Under the pieces are notes generated by a model. It ran no database searches, had not been told where the DNA came from, and saw nothing but the letters and a program-made list of their open reading frames with translations. From Nakaseomyces glabratus (taxonomy: Eukaryota; Ascomycota; Saccharomycetes; Saccharomycetales; Saccharomycetaceae): DNA of 64,000 nt. The position numbers were made by a program, and so were the translations under genes. Positions 49,454 to 61,821 of this stretch are shown here, in pieces (the first letter of the stretch is position 1; each line of letters opens with the position of its first letter). The DNA is taken from contig NC_088961.1 of assembly GCF_010111755.1 (NCBI RefSeq), positions 1,054,001-1,118,000 on the forward strand, in the 5' to 3' direction.

Positions 49454-51313
49454 ATGGACAAAGAGACTGAGGCAACGGTAAAGGAGTTTGAGGGTGTGTT
49501 AGATGAGCTAACATTTAACTCGAGGCCCATAATTACCACGCTGACGCGAATGGCAGAGGAGAATATATCATGTGCACAGTATTTTGTAGATGCGGTTGAA
49601 GCCAGGATTGAGAAGTGGAAACCTAGTCAGAAGTTATTTGCATTTTACGTTATGGACTCTATCTGCAAGAATGCTGGGAGTCCCTACACCATATATTTCA
49701 GCAGAAATTTGCCTAACCTATACCGGAAAGCTTACTTACTTGTCGACAATCAAGTCCGGACGAAGCTAATAAGGATGTTCAAGACATGGGTTGAGCCCAA
49801 CCAGTCAACTGGTGGTTCCACTTTTCTATTTGAGAAGACTGCTTTGGATAAGATAGAACAGTTTTTGATTAAGGCTAGTGCTTTACACCAAAAGAATTTG
49901 GAGTCACAATTGCCAAAACCAACTGTACCGTTACTGTTGAAGGAAATAGACAAGCTAGCATATATTACAAATGAAAGGCTCAAGGATCAGCCTAACGATG
50001 ACAAGTTACAGAAGAAAATAATGGTTTTGCAGCAATTAAAGAAAGAACTGCAAAGAGAAAGGATGGCTAGCAGTGCATTGAAGCAAGTGCAAATGCAATT
50101 ACGGAATATTTTTGCTCAAGATTACCAAAAATTACAGGATAAGCTTCGTTATCAACAGCAGCAACAGCAACAGCAGCAACAGCAGGAACAATTCCTTGAA
50201 CAGCAACCAACCAAAACTGGTGATGCACAATCAAGTAGGTCGACTCCAGATATGCTCAGTGGCTCTGCAATTCCATTATTCGGAGATCAAAATGGGTCAA
50301 CATTATTTGGTGAATCGACTCCAATGTTCTCTACCCCAGATTTTGTAGAAATTGATAACAACAAAAATCATCAACTTAATAAATTGAAATCTCTGTTCAA
50401 TGAGTTAGATTCTGTTGGGCTTCTATACAAGCCAAAGAATGAATCTATAGTGACTCTTTATAATAAGCTTAATGGTATAACTGGGGATAATGAGGTTGAT
50501 TTGAAATTGAAAGAATACAACCAACTCAAACAAGTACCTACCGTATCCGTCCTGCAGGGTATAATTAATGATTGTAAGGCTTACTTCGCTACAGCAAATA
50601 TCGACATATTAAATTCACCAAATCTACAATTAAATCAAGGGAATCTACTTAACCATAACTCTACAGTAGATGTGAGGCTAGTTAACTTATTATATCGCTC
50701 AAAGCCAAACAAGTGTCTTACCTGTGGTAAAAGATTTGGTAACTCCATGGAGGATAAGAAGGCTGAAGCGGATCACTTAGATTGGCACTTTAGAATCAAC
50801 AAGAGAATAAAAGGTTCAAGATTAGTGAATAATCCATTTACGTCTAGCAATGTCTCTTCGACTCAGAAGAACATTCAATCAAGGACTTGGTTCCTGAATG
50901 ACAGTGATTGGGTTAAATTTAACGATGATGAAATCGTTTCAACTACCAGAGACATTGATCAACGTCATAACAAGGAAAAGAACAAAAGTTCCGAGGATGC
51001 ATATAGTAAAATTGCTAGTGAATCACTAGCAAAGAGCGAATCTACAGATTTCATTGATGTGAACGACCTAAGGAAAAAATATGTTGTTGTTCCAGAGTCA
51101 TCGGATGACATGAGCTTTCAATGTCCAATTTGTAAAGAGACCGTTTCCAGTGTTTTTGATGAGGATAGTGGTGAATGGATTTGGAGAAATACCATATCAG
51201 TAGATAGTAAATTTTTTCATGCAACATGTTATTTTGAAGCAGCACAGTCGAGAGACAGTTTGGCTGGTGTAACAGCAGACTTACAAAAATTAAAGCAATT
51301 ACTGAAAAACTAA
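49454..51313 (+). CDS. PCF11: Pcf11, cleavage factor IA subunit
   Basis: Protein of 619 residues (S. cerevisiae 626), ATG at 49454. The N-terminal CTD-interacting domain (about 1-135) opens MDKETEATVKEFEGVLDELT and includes TFNSRPIITTLTRMAEENIS and the conserved MDSICKNAG. A run of 11 Gln (residues 234-244, 50153-50185) follows a helical segment. Two zinc fingers flank the Clp1-binding region near the C-terminus: KCLTCGKRFG with HLDWHF, and FQCPICKETVSS with FFHATCYF. Pcf11 binds Ser2-phosphorylated RNA polymerase II CTD and couples 3'-end cleavage to termination. It is divergent from IVY1, as in S. cerevisiae, with an extremely short spacer if the upstream IVY1 ATG is used. Confidence 0.97.
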   Translation: MDKETEATVKEFEGVLDELTFNSRPIITTLTRMAEENISCAQYFVDAVEARIEKWKPSQKLFAFYVMDSICKNAGSPYTIYFSRNLPNLYRKAYLLVDNQVRTKLIRMFKTWVEPNQSTGGSTFLFEKTALDKIEQFLIKASALHQKNLESQLPKPTVPLLLKEIDKLAYITNERLKDQPNDDKLQKKIMVLQQLKKELQRERMASSALKQVQMQLRNIFAQDYQKLQDKLRYQQQQQQQQQQQEQFLEQQPTKTGDAQSSRSTPDMLSGSAIPLFGDQNGSTLFGESTPMFSTPDFVEIDNNKNHQLNKLKSLFNELDSVGLLYKPKNESIVTLYNKLNGITGDNEVDLKLKEYNQLKQVPTVSVLQGIINDCKAYFATANIDILNSPNLQLNQGNLLNHNSTVDVRLVNLLYRSKPNKCLTCGKRFGNSMEDKKAEADHLDWHFRINKRIKGSRLVNNPFTSSNVSSTQKNIQSRTWFLNDSDWVKFNDDEIVSTTRDIDQRHNKEKNKSSEDAYSKIASESLAKSESTDFIDVNDLRKKYVVVPESSDDMSFQCPICKETVSSVFDEDSGEWIWRNTISVDSKFFHATCYFEAAQSRDSLAGVTADLQKLKQLLKN

Positions 51314-51489
51314 ACGATAGAAGATTGTACAGCGTTTGGGAAATCTGACAATGTATATACGCATTTGATAATCTTTGAGTTGTAACAAGAAGTTATCATC
51401 AATTTCATGCACTATCATTCTATATAAGATCGTGATTTCCTAAAAAGTCTATTTATTTGATTATAGGGCATATATATTAAGTTAGAATA

Positions 51490-54400
51490 TTAATCTTCGT
51501 TAGATTCCTTTTGCAATTTCAAATACTTTGCTTCCAATTCTCTATATTTCTTCGCCAGATTCGAAAGCTCTTCCTCTTTACTTCTCAGCCTTGTTTTTAA
51601 TGAAATGGACTTTGTCTCATTTTGAATCAAATTATCAGTAAGCTCTTTGATGATAATCCTATACACAGAGTCAGAGTTAGCATATCCCGCAGTATGTGGC
51701 ATTTTGTAGTCATTGTCAGCAGATTCGGGAGATGTTTTTGAGTCAATTATTTCGTGCTTATCTGGATTCTCTGTTTTCGAAGCTGAGCTAGTTTCTTCAT
51801 TGCTTGTTAATGCACTTGGCGACTGTGAGGATTTAGTGCCTACGTTACTCATATGCGTATCATTAGTAGTCATGATCTCCTTAGTTACTAATAAAGGTAT
51901 ATTTGGAATAGATTCTAATTCGATCGGGTTTGTGGCAATTTTGATATCATATCTGGGACTGTCCAACTCTGACTCTATATGTGTGATTCTCGGAGGAGAC
52001 TGACCTCTGAAGTCTGAACTCTTAGACATATCAGACCTAGAGACAGGTTGTCTGTTATCCCTAATATGGTCACTATTGAGACTATTACCAGAGTTTTTCC
52101 TGTAGGCATTACTTGATGATACATCCTCAGTAGATTTATCGTCTATCATAACAGATGATATTAATGGCCATTCATCAGCTTGGATATCCATGTTTTTAAT
52201 GAAATTCAGTGCCTTTGGAACATCCCACACTCTAATGTTCTTCGGAATGTTAACTAGCTTTCTTTCTAAATTTTTCCAGAGTTGATTATTTGAGTTATTA
52301 CCTTCTATTTTAATGATGATGTCAACATCATTGCTAAAGACCTTGGCAACATTGACTTTAAATTCATTGACAAAAACATGAATAATTGTAGTAATCTCTG
52401 GGTCAAAAAGCAAGGACTCTGGATCGGCAAAGAAGTAAACATAAGCAGATCGAAGGTGGTTTAACCATTGGGACCTCCATTTATGCTTAGATGTTCTAAC
52501 ACCATCTGAGTTACTTCCTTTTTTAGAACTTGTAATATCATTACCTTCTTCTTGATTGTCTACTTCAGCATAGTAAGCTGGAGACTCGCTAAAGTGAGTA
52601 TTCTTTAAGAAAGAGTAATCAGAACGATCTGTAACCATTTTATCGCGTTTATGTAATTGCTGGTAAAGGTGGGCACTCGAAGACAGGTAGTTATCAACAG
52701 AACATATATCATTTGTTACACTAACATCAACCCCAGCTTCCAAGGGCAAGTATTGTGGTACAGCCTTCTTAATTATTTCTAATATTGAAGATCTACTATA
52801 GGCATTTCTAGTACCCAAGTACTCATTAACCTCAATGTTTAGGAAGCGATCTATCCGCCTTTTTTCGCTCTCAAAATTAAAGGCTTGAGCTGATTCGGAT
52901 AATGATGAAGTGGTAACTTCTGTAGAAGAAGAACCAATATAGTTTCTTAAGTAACTTGGGATTCTATCGGAGTCCACAGAATTATTATCTGAAGATAATT
53001 CAATATCAGAGTCCTCGTCTGAAAGATAAATCATTTGCATCTTCCCATAGTTATCGTCAGATTGGTCATTGTCATTTTTAGTAGAGTAATGATTATCCTC
53101 GATCAAAACTCCACTGAGGGGTTTAAGCAACCTAGAAACACTTCTTCGATTGGCCTCTCTTCCTATGTCAGGCACAATTGGATCATCAGAAGATTTGCTT
53201 AAGCTGTTTTTCCTCAATCTATTCTTTTTATGTGTAGCTACGTTTGTACTGAACGGTATGTTTTCCTCTCGAATTAATGCAATCGGTACCTCATTATGTT
53301 CAACGCCAGACGAGTTAGATTTACTTCTTTCATCAGAAGAATCCAATAAGGCCTTTTGGTTGAAACCATTTAGGATTTTGGTTGCAAGATCATCATCTCC
53401 CATCACATTTGTACCTTCAGGATTTTTTTCCGGAGGTTTACTGTCAATTGTGGTTATTGGCGTCGTCAAATTTTTGGTTTCGTTGCTCGAAGAATCAGTA
53501 TAATTATTACTATTGGAATTAATTTCAGGAACTTCTTTTGTTTTAGGGCTCATTGATATTTGTTCAACATCTTTAGCAGTATGTGGTTCATTTTGAAACT
53601 CTTTCTCTGTTCCATATCCAGCATCTTTAGATTTTTTGTGCAAAGGTTGCGAGGAGTCATCATGGTCTAAGTAATCATCCACTACACTCTCTGGAAGAGG
53701 TCTCTTACTGTGTTTGAAGCTACTCTCATCTGTTGACTTACTTTTATCTTCTGTTGCAGCAAGATGAGATCTATGATCAATATCTTGATAGCCCACTTCC
53801 TTATCTTTCATGTTGTCTGCATCGTTAGCTTGGATGTGGCTTTGTTTCTTGAATATTAAATTATCAACAACAGTCTTATCTTCCTGAGTAGCGTTCTCAT
53901 TTTTATTTTCGACTCTTTTATCCACAGTTGAGCTATCATTAACTGGTCTTGAAGGTTCGGTGATTTTTGGGAGAGGATTCTCTTCCCCATAATCTTCATG
54001 TAGACTCTGTTGGTCAAGCAAACCTTCAGGATCTTTAGTTATAGATTGTGAGCTGATCTCCTTACTTTTATTATGTGCAATGGGGTATTCCGTATCGCTG
54101 TTGTCGGATGACGTTATACTTTTTAAGTCTTTTGTTTCAGGAACATTGGATTTGTTTTCAATTTCCTTTGTTTTGTCATCTAATGTTGAAGCGGGATACC
54201 TTGGTGTACTTTGTTTGATAACATTGTATTTTTCAGTTTGTTTCGTCTTAACTCCTGTATCGTCAGAGATTTTAGGAGCCTGTCGACTTCCAGATAAAAT
54301 AATACCGTCACGTAAAGCATGTGGGCCTTCCATGCAGCCATCTGCAGAAAGCGATCTTTTGTAATGGCTGCTAGCAACCCTTTTTACTTGAGCAGATCCT

Positions 54401-55833
54401 AGTGAAACTTTTTCTATCTCATTATTAGTTCCTGATAATCTCGACTCGTCATCACTCTGATTAGTTTGTGGTGTTTTAGCAATAAAAATACCGCTGTCTT
54501 TGTTCAATTTTTCATAGTCTGCTCTGTCTTGAGTAGTATTATTAATTGTTATTAAACGGTCATTCAGTTCCGATTTAGTGTCTCTAACTGGATGGCTTGT
54601 TGTGGTGCTAGGTGTTTTATGATTAGGTGATCTAGGGCTTCCCGATTTGCTGGAGCTCTGACTTCTTTGTACAAGTAATTGTTTCACGTCCGTTAAGAAT
54701 GAACCTCCCGTTCTAGTATTACCCTGTTCATGATATATGGCATCTTGCCTAGGATAGGAACTGATACTAATTGTGTTTGAACGTGATATATCTTCCGGGT
54801 GCTCCAGAATGGGAGAAGATGTGTTGCTTGTTAGTTGAGGTACGATTTCATTACCTGCCACATAACCTAATATCTGGACATTGTGTGAGTTAGTTTCCGA
54901 GTTGAGGTGGTGTGCGTCATTAATTGTATTTGGTATTGAATTACGTGTATGAATAGGCATAATTTCCTCATTGTGCCTTGGATGGGTGATAGGGAGCAAT
55001 TGCGGAGTGCTGTCTGATCTTCGTTGCCTTTGTGGAGCAGACATTACATGGCCATAGCTATTAACTATATTATATGCGCCATAACTTGGCACACCATTAA
55101 TTCGTTGATTAGTTTGTTGATATTGTACTGGAATTTGATCTGAATTGTTCATGTAATTGGAATTACTCGAGACCTTTGAACGCAATAATGATAGAAGTCT
55201 TGTGTTTCCTTGTTTCCGAAAGTGCGCGTCTCTGTAAGTCTGTATATTAGATCCATAATTTTGCTCTCTGACTGGTACAGCAGCCAGTTGGTTTTGGAAA
55301 TTGCTATCCCCGTTCTTTTGATATGCCAGTCGACTCTCAAAGGGTGAAACATAGCCATTGGTGACTATCGTAGTATCCTGTTCAAGCTGTCTTTTTGGTG
55401 TGTTACATGCACTTTTAGTATATCTAACAAGTGGTATCAAAGGTGGTTTTCTATTGCGAGGATGAGAGTAGGACGGAAAACTCCTATCTGTCCCATAGTA
55501 AACTTCACCGGCAGGTATATAACGACCGTTATTGTTGACGTAAATTCTGTTGCTTGGGTACACTGATTTTTGTACTCGAGGGTCTCCATTTGTATCGGGA
55601 TAATTATGATATACTATGTTCTCAGTCCGTCCATTTTCTAAATTTTGATTTGCTAAATTGATAGTTTTATTCATTGGACTAACTAGTTCACTATTAGTTG
55701 GGCCATTCATAGAATTCACAACATATTGTTGGCCTTCGTATGTTCTGTTAGTTGTTACATGAGATGATTCTATTGTAGAGCTATAATTTGGTGCAGGCTG
55801 TGAAATTTGATCTTGCGGTAGCTCCTGTGCCAT
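51490..55833 (-). CDS. SIR4: Silencing protein Sir4
   Basis: Protein of 1447 residues (S. cerevisiae Sir4 1358), ATG at 55833. Most of it is disordered, rich in Ser, Asn, Asp and Lys, as expected of this fast-evolving protein. A folded segment at about 1110-1210 (SQWLNHLRSAYVYFFADPES, TTIIHVFVNEFKVNVAKVFS, NIRVWDVPKALNFIKNMD) corresponds to the partitioning/anchoring region of Sir4. A C-terminal coiled coil (about 1395-1447, SLKTRLRSKEEELSNLAKKY) matches the Sir3/Yku70-binding dimer helix. Sir4 scaffolds SIR silencing at telomeres and mating loci; in C. glabrata subtelomeric SIR silencing controls EPA adhesin genes. Identification rests on synteny (between PCF11 and ADK1, as YDR227W) plus these features. 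Confidence 0.87.
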   Translation of the reverse strand: MAQELPQDQISQPAPNYSSTIESSHVTTNRTYEGQQYVVNSMNGPTNSELVSPMNKTINLANQNLENGRTENIVYHNYPDTNGDPRVQKSVYPSNRIYVNNNGRYIPAGEVYYGTDRSFPSYSHPRNRKPPLIPLVRYTKSACNTPKRQLEQDTTIVTNGYVSPFESRLAYQKNGDSNFQNQLAAVPVREQNYGSNIQTYRDAHFRKQGNTRLLSLLRSKVSSNSNYMNNSDQIPVQYQQTNQRINGVPSYGAYNIVNSYGHVMSAPQRQRRSDSTPQLLPITHPRHNEEIMPIHTRNSIPNTINDAHHLNSETNSHNVQILGYVAGNEIVPQLTSNTSSPILEHPEDISRSNTISISSYPRQDAIYHEQGNTRTGGSFLTDVKQLLVQRSQSSSKSGSPRSPNHKTPSTTTSHPVRDTKSELNDRLITINNTTQDRADYEKLNKDSGIFIAKTPQTNQSDDESRLSGTNNEIEKVSLGSAQVKRVASSHYKRSLSADGCMEGPHALRDGIILSGSRQAPKISDDTGVKTKQTEKYNVIKQSTPRYPASTLDDKTKEIENKSNVPETKDLKSITSSDNSDTEYPIAHNKSKEISSQSITKDPEGLLDQQSLHEDYGEENPLPKITEPSRPVNDSSTVDKRVENKNENATQEDKTVVDNLIFKKQSHIQANDADNMKDKEVGYQDIDHRSHLAATEDKSKSTDESSFKHSKRPLPESVVDDYLDHDDSSQPLHKKSKDAGYGTEKEFQNEPHTAKDVEQISMSPKTKEVPEINSNSNNYTDSSSNETKNLTTPITTIDSKPPEKNPEGTNVMGDDDLATKILNGFNQKALLDSSDERSKSNSSGVEHNEVPIALIREENIPFSTNVATHKKNRLRKNSLSKSSDDPIVPDIGREANRRSVSRLLKPLSGVLIEDNHYSTKNDNDQSDDNYGKMQMIYLSDEDSDIELSSDNNSVDSDRIPSYLRNYIGSSSTEVTTSSLSESAQAFNFESEKRRIDRFLNIEVNEYLGTRNAYSRSSILEIIKKAVPQYLPLEAGVDVSVTNDICSVDNYLSSSAHLYQQLHKRDKMVTDRSDYSFLKNTHFSESPAYYAEVDNQEEGNDITSSKKGSNSDGVRTSKHKWRSQWLNHLRSAYVYFFADPESLLFDPEITTIIHVFVNEFKVNVAKVFSNDVDIIIKIEGNNSNNQLWKNLERKLVNIPKNIRVWDVPKALNFIKNMDIQADEWPLISSVMIDDKSTEDVSSSNAYRKNSGNSLNSDHIRDNRQPVSRSDMSKSSDFRGQSPPRITHIESELDSPRYDIKIATNPIELESIPNIPLLVTKEIMTTNDTHMSNVGTKSSQSPSALTSNEETSSASKTENPDKHEIIDSKTSPESADNDYKMPHTAGYANSDSVYRIIIKELTDNLIQNETKSISLKTRLRSKEEELSNLAKKYRELEAKYLKLQKESNED

Positions 55834-58207
55834 TTTTTATTATGAGTACAACAGTAGGTTAAATATTAAAAGTTTTAGTATCGGAGCTTGGTGGAATGGC
55901 AGTAAGGTTATTCAAGTATAGAATCCTGGGTTATGCTCGTGATTTGTTTGGTCACTGATTTTGCGTGCGCTGATCAATGTAAAAGACGTACTATCAAAGG
56001 GAATGGATAATTAATGTTATTACCAGTTTGTTAATAAAAATTAATTGCTCTCCTCTAAATTATGTTTATTTTGCTTCCACAATCACGACAAAACAATGAC
56101 TTCGTTGTATATTTTCTTGAATTATAATTTGGATGCAACCAATGTGAAGAAAAAACTAAAGTCGCTCAGTAATACCGTTCAGTCGATTTTCTTTCTTTAA
56201 TTATATTTGAAAATATTTGTCCTATTCGTATATTTCGGTTATTGACGTCGGTACAACAAACGTTTCTTTGCGCTAGTTTTCAATTTCTCAACGTTTGTGT
56301 ACTATAAACTGCCTATTGCGACAAAGGTACGGAAACAATGAAATGTTTCTAAAGATGAAAGCTATTCCTATAGTTTTTATCTTGGATAGATTTGAATTCC
56401 TAACACAATACAACTATATAATCGCGTATTCATAAAATTCTATACTCTTCAGTTTAGTTAACTGTAATCAATGCATGTGTAATTTGTTTCTAAGATGTTT
56501 GGTCTTCATCACTCATTAAGAACAACAAAGACCCTTAGAATGCAGCGAGGGTTGCAGCTCGGTCAGAGCGACGTGCAACTATGCCTGTACTAAAAAAAAG
56601 TTAACAAAAAGAAGTCGAACGAACAGCGATCATTCCAACACGCTATAGTGGGGGTGAGCTTTGACCAAAAAACAGACTGCTAGCAGAAGTTTGGTGCAAG
56701 TGCTGATCCAGGGCAAGTTTAGGTACTACGGCACATCCTATATGAAAAAAGTCGTAGAACGTTAAGAATTTCTGCTAGTTGGAAAACAATAAAGATAACT
56801 TTTTTGTTATTTTTACGTGACTTTAGTGTAAGCTGCTAAAAAGGAATTCCCATGTTGGAGCAGTTATTGCAAATGTCGAAGAAAAAAAATATGTACGAGA
56901 TTGCCCACTTACTCTCTTTAATGTACAAATGATACTAATGTGGAAGTATGTGTTTTTCTGTTGCTGGGTAATGGAAATGATAATATGAAAAGAAAAGATA
57001 GGAGAGGAGAGGAGGCACACGAACTTAAACGTTATTGGAATTTGCAAATCCACTAGCCAGCGTATGACTCTCGTTAAATAAAAGTTAAAATCGGATTGCC
57101 CATCAGATATTAGCTATTTGAAAAAAAAAATTGTTAAAATTTGATAAAATACATTTTAGTTTTTTCAGAATTCAGAACTATCGAAAGTGATAGACCATAT
57201 AGATATTTTACGAGAAATAGTCTGGCATCATAGCATATGCAGTGAGAGAATTTTAACCTCCTGTAGGAAATCTTTAACAGACAGGACAATTTCAACTTGC
57301 CTGGTGAACTGTGCTTATGTAAGCCGGGTGATAATGACGTGTTCAATAGGCAACCCAGATTCGACGCCTAGTACCGGAATCTTTACATACATACAACCCA
57401 TCTCATCCTTGTCTACTCTCTTTTTGTTAAAAAAAAGAGCTAGAGTGCTACTTTTTGTAGACCTTGTACCGAGGTAGGCTCCACAATGTCATCTAAAGCG
57501 AAACAGTGACGGTTGCGTTATTTATAACTGTAGCAAACCATTCAATGTTGTAGCAAACAAAGCTGCGCAACATCGTTGGGACTCAAATACCTTTAAGCTG
57601 ATCTTCTAGAGTAAACTCGGAAACCCTTCAAATCGCGCTTAATCTATCAACAGTCAGGGAATAAACTGAAAAATTCAGCGTTAGGACCACCTGGGGTAAT
57701 GCAGCATGCTTAAATTGGCTATCTTAGACGCAGGATCCTCTTCTTATGCCATTGCTTTCAATATGTATCCAAAGAAAGTTAGACGCTGAAATCTGAGATC
57801 TGAAATATACCGCAGAGCCGCCCAAGATTGTTCAAATGCTGGATGATGTTCTTTGTTACGACAAAATCATGTGTAGTTACGTATATAATTATTTATTTGG
57901 CAAAGGCACACTGGTGTTATATAGTTAACATTCACTATTTAATAGTTCAAATATAAGTAGTATTTGCTAAAGCTACAACAAGGAGGGGAATCTTGGCAAC
58001 TCTGAGTGGCATTTCTGTGCTCATCAAGTTGTGTTTGTTTACTGGCTTGCTGGCTTTCTTTTGACGTACAGTAGAGAAAATTCGTTATATTGCTATGTAA
58101 TAAGGTTGGTATTTAGTAAAAGAGTAAGACACTCTGGGGTGGGGAGGTGTAGGTGATATATGAAAGAAAAATGCAGCAATCTCTTGGCACTATGTTCCTT
58201 CTTATCT
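55834..58207. other. 2.37-kb SIR4-ADK1 intergenic region
   Basis: Second-longest gap, between the SIR4 start and the ADK1 3' end, both leftward. It includes the SIR4 promoter. Open frames here are short and unconvincing. A nested hairpin-forming sequence lies at 56551-56579, followed by an A run, within a locally less AT-rich patch. No tRNA or known RNA was recognised. Confidence 0.5.
56551..56579. repeat. Nested inverted repeat, possible RNA hairpin
   Basis: GTTGCA (56551-56556) pairs with TGCAAC (56574-56579), and inside it GCTC (56557-56560) pairs with GAGC (56566-56569), leaving a GGTCA loop and a GACG bulge. It may be a structured RNA element or chance. No family assigned. Confidence 0.45.
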
Positions 58208-59916
<1,709 letters not shown>

Positions 59917-60312
59917 TTACAATTCTTGAGAAGCAGAAGGCTTGGCAGACTTCTTTGGCAACAAGTTTTGGTGAATGTTTGGCAAGACACCACCTTGAGC
60001 GATAGTGACGTTACCCAACAACTTGTTCAATTCGTCATCGTTTCTGATGGCTAATTGCAAATGTCTTGGGATGATTCTGCTCTTCTTGTTGTCTCTGGCA
60101 GCGTTACCAGCCAATTCCAAGATTTCAGCAGCTAGATATTCTAGAACAGCGGTCAAGTAGACTGGAGCACCAGAACCAATTCTTTGAGCGTAGTTACCAC
60201 GTCTCAAAAGTCTGTGAACTCTACCGACTGGGAATGTTAGACCAGCCTTAGCAGATCTAGTTTGAGAAGCCTTAGCAGCAGAACCAACTTTACCACCTTT
60301 ACCACCGGACAT
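59917..60312 (-). CDS. HTA1: Histone H2A
   Basis: Protein of 131 residues (S. cerevisiae 132), ATG at 60312. The sequence is the canonical H2[61 protein letters not shown] and the acidic-patch residues in [13 protein letters not shown]. The C-terminal SQEL keeps Ser128, the Mec1/Tel1 site equivalent to S129 (gamma-H2A). It is paired head-to-head with H2B at 61822, as in S. cerevisiae HTA1-HTB1. The shared promoter region holds four Spt10-type sites. ADK1 downstream matches YDR226W order, which favours HTA1 over HTA2. Confidence 0.97.
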   Translation of the reverse strand: MSGGKGGKVGSAAKASQTRSAKAGLTFPVGRVHRLLRRGNYAQRIGSGAPVYLTAVLEYLAAEILELAGNAARDNKKSRIIPRHLQLAIRNDDELNKLLGNVTIAQGGVLPNIHQNLLPKKSAKPSASQEL

Positions 60313-60828
60313 TGTTTAATATGTGTGTAGTTTGTTTGTTTTTTGGTTATTAAAATATTGTTTTCGCAAATGAGATAGCTTTAATTAAAAAATTATCTTA
60401 TATGGTTTTGATTTTCTGTTTCTTTAATATTTGAAGAGAGCAAGAAAGATTAAAGAAGTTGGGCAATACTGAAGTTAACTCTGTTTATATACTTTTTTAT
60501 TTCTTTCTTCTAAAATAACCAAATCCCAGATACCGTTCACCAGAGAGACACTATAGATAGAGAGAGCAATTTTTGAAGTGGCAAAGGATTATAAGAGACT
60601 GTAAAGCTATTGCTTATCATTCTGAGAGAATATAACACTGAATATCGAGTAGCAAGTACACTAACGACCAGCCCCTTCCCATTATAGAGGCAGGTAGACT
60701 AATTACGTATCCAAACCACACAAAAACCTTTTATTGTGCACCACTTTCTTAACTCTATGTACTTCAAGCCACCACACAGCACATTATAGAAAGGGAGATA
60801 AGTTCTTTGTTGGTGGGTATAATTTACC

Positions 60829-60844
60829 GTTCCCATATTTTCAC
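60829..60844 (+). promoter_or_regulatory. Histone UAS (Spt10 site), module 1 forward
   Basis: GTTCCCATATTTTCAC is a full match to the Spt10 consensus RTTCCN6TTCNC, the cell-cycle UAS of yeast core histone genes. Confidence 0.75.
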
Positions 60845-60867
60845 CCCCCATCTGACCATACTTAAGT

Positions 60868-60883
60868 GTGAAATATCTGGAAC
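60868..60883 (-). promoter_or_regulatory. Histone UAS (Spt10 site), module 1 reverse
   Basis: On the minus strand GTTCCAGATATTTCAC, again a full RTTCCN6TTCNC match, 23 bp from the forward site. Confidence 0.75.
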
Positions 60884-61269
60884 ACCATCTATGTTCTCTG
60901 TTTGACCCGAAAGCTCACTCGACGTGAACTTGTCGAAGTGGGCGGACTCTTCCCCCCTTCCCTTCTCTCATTTCTCTAGAATAATATGAGAAAATTAGGT
61001 CCGTAGCACTATAGACGAGAAAAATTAACTGTATCTCTACGATTGTTTCTCTGATAATCTTCTTCCTTGGGAAAGAAAATAGGAAGTATGCGATTGAGTG
61101 TTTTTCTCGTCAATAGGTATATTGTTATACAATGGGGCCCTCTGCCCCCCCGCCTGCAGTGAAAATGGATTTTGATATAGTATGTTTTCACATAGAAAGG
61201 GCAGTAGCAAGCTTCTACCAAGTATCACTGCTCTACTCTAGTTGTGTGGCACCTTGGGTACTTTCCGTT

Positions 61270-61285
61270 GTTCCCAATTTTTCGC
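61270..61285 (+). promoter_or_regulatory. Histone UAS (Spt10 site), module 2 forward
   Basis: GTTCCCAATTTTTCGC, a full RTTCCN6TTCNC match, 537 bp upstream of the HTB1 ATG. Confidence 0.75.
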
Positions 61286-61317
61286 AGACGGGTTACCGTG
61301 TATATCCATAGTTAAGT

Positions 61318-61333
61318 GTGAAGTTTCTGGTAC
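61318..61333 (-). promoter_or_regulatory. Histone UAS-like site, module 2 reverse (one mismatch)
   Basis: Minus strand GTACCAGAAACTTCAC: one base departs from RTTCCN6TTCNC. It is recognisable as a diverged copy of the 60868 site, because the flanking bases are also conserved. Confidence 0.55.
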
Positions 61334-61486
61334 GGATCTATGGGTCGTTGTTTCGACCATTTGGAGATCAATGCATAGGGTCGGCTATTTCATTATTGGT
61401 TATTTCAACACCCCCTGGTGTTAGTCCTTGGTGTTTGTTTATTTGCTCTTCTATAGGGATGTCTGAGTGCTGTGTACTGTGTGCTG

Positions 61487-61530
61487 TGTACGGTGTACGG
61501 TGTATTATGTACTATGTACTATGTACTATG
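61487..61530 (+). repeat. GTAC-containing 7-bp tandem repeats
   Basis: GTACGGT is repeated twice from 61488, then TATGTAC 3.6 times at 61506-61530. The preceding 20 bp are GTG/CTG-rich and look like an older degenerate part. It sits about 300 bp upstream of HTB1. Confidence 0.85.
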
Positions 61531-61821
61531 TGTGTGGCAAAATAAAGATAGCCTATGTCGGATCGCCAGTGCCATATGGGAACGTCCCCGGCCCTACTCT
61601 GTGTCTTATCAATACGACATATTCTCAACTACTAAATTCTATATAGTAAACAAAGCTAGTTCTTTATAAAAAAAAACTTATATATAAAGACTTGGTATTT
61701 GTTTCTTGTAACTTCCCAATCTTCATACTTTTCAGTCCCTTTTTCAATAGTTTAGTTTATACTAAGAAAGAAAAAGGAAATCATACCCACAAACACAAAA
61801 CACACTTTAAATATATATACA

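Larger units (their letters stand above)
60313..61821. promoter_or_regulatory. Divergent HTA1-HTB1 promoter region
   Basis: 1.51 kb between the H2A and H2B ATGs, about twice what I would expect for such a pair. It holds two similar modules, each with one forward and one reverse Spt10 histone UAS (60829-60883 and 61270-61333). A GTAC-type microsatellite (61487-61530) and TATA elements close to HTB1 (about 61667-61690) complete it. Confidence 0.75.

Noticed and set aside
55880..55960. tRNA-like segment with a GGTGGAATGGCAGTAAGG stretch upstream of SIR4
   Set aside because: No proper B box, no acceptor stem pairing and no T-run terminator in the right place.
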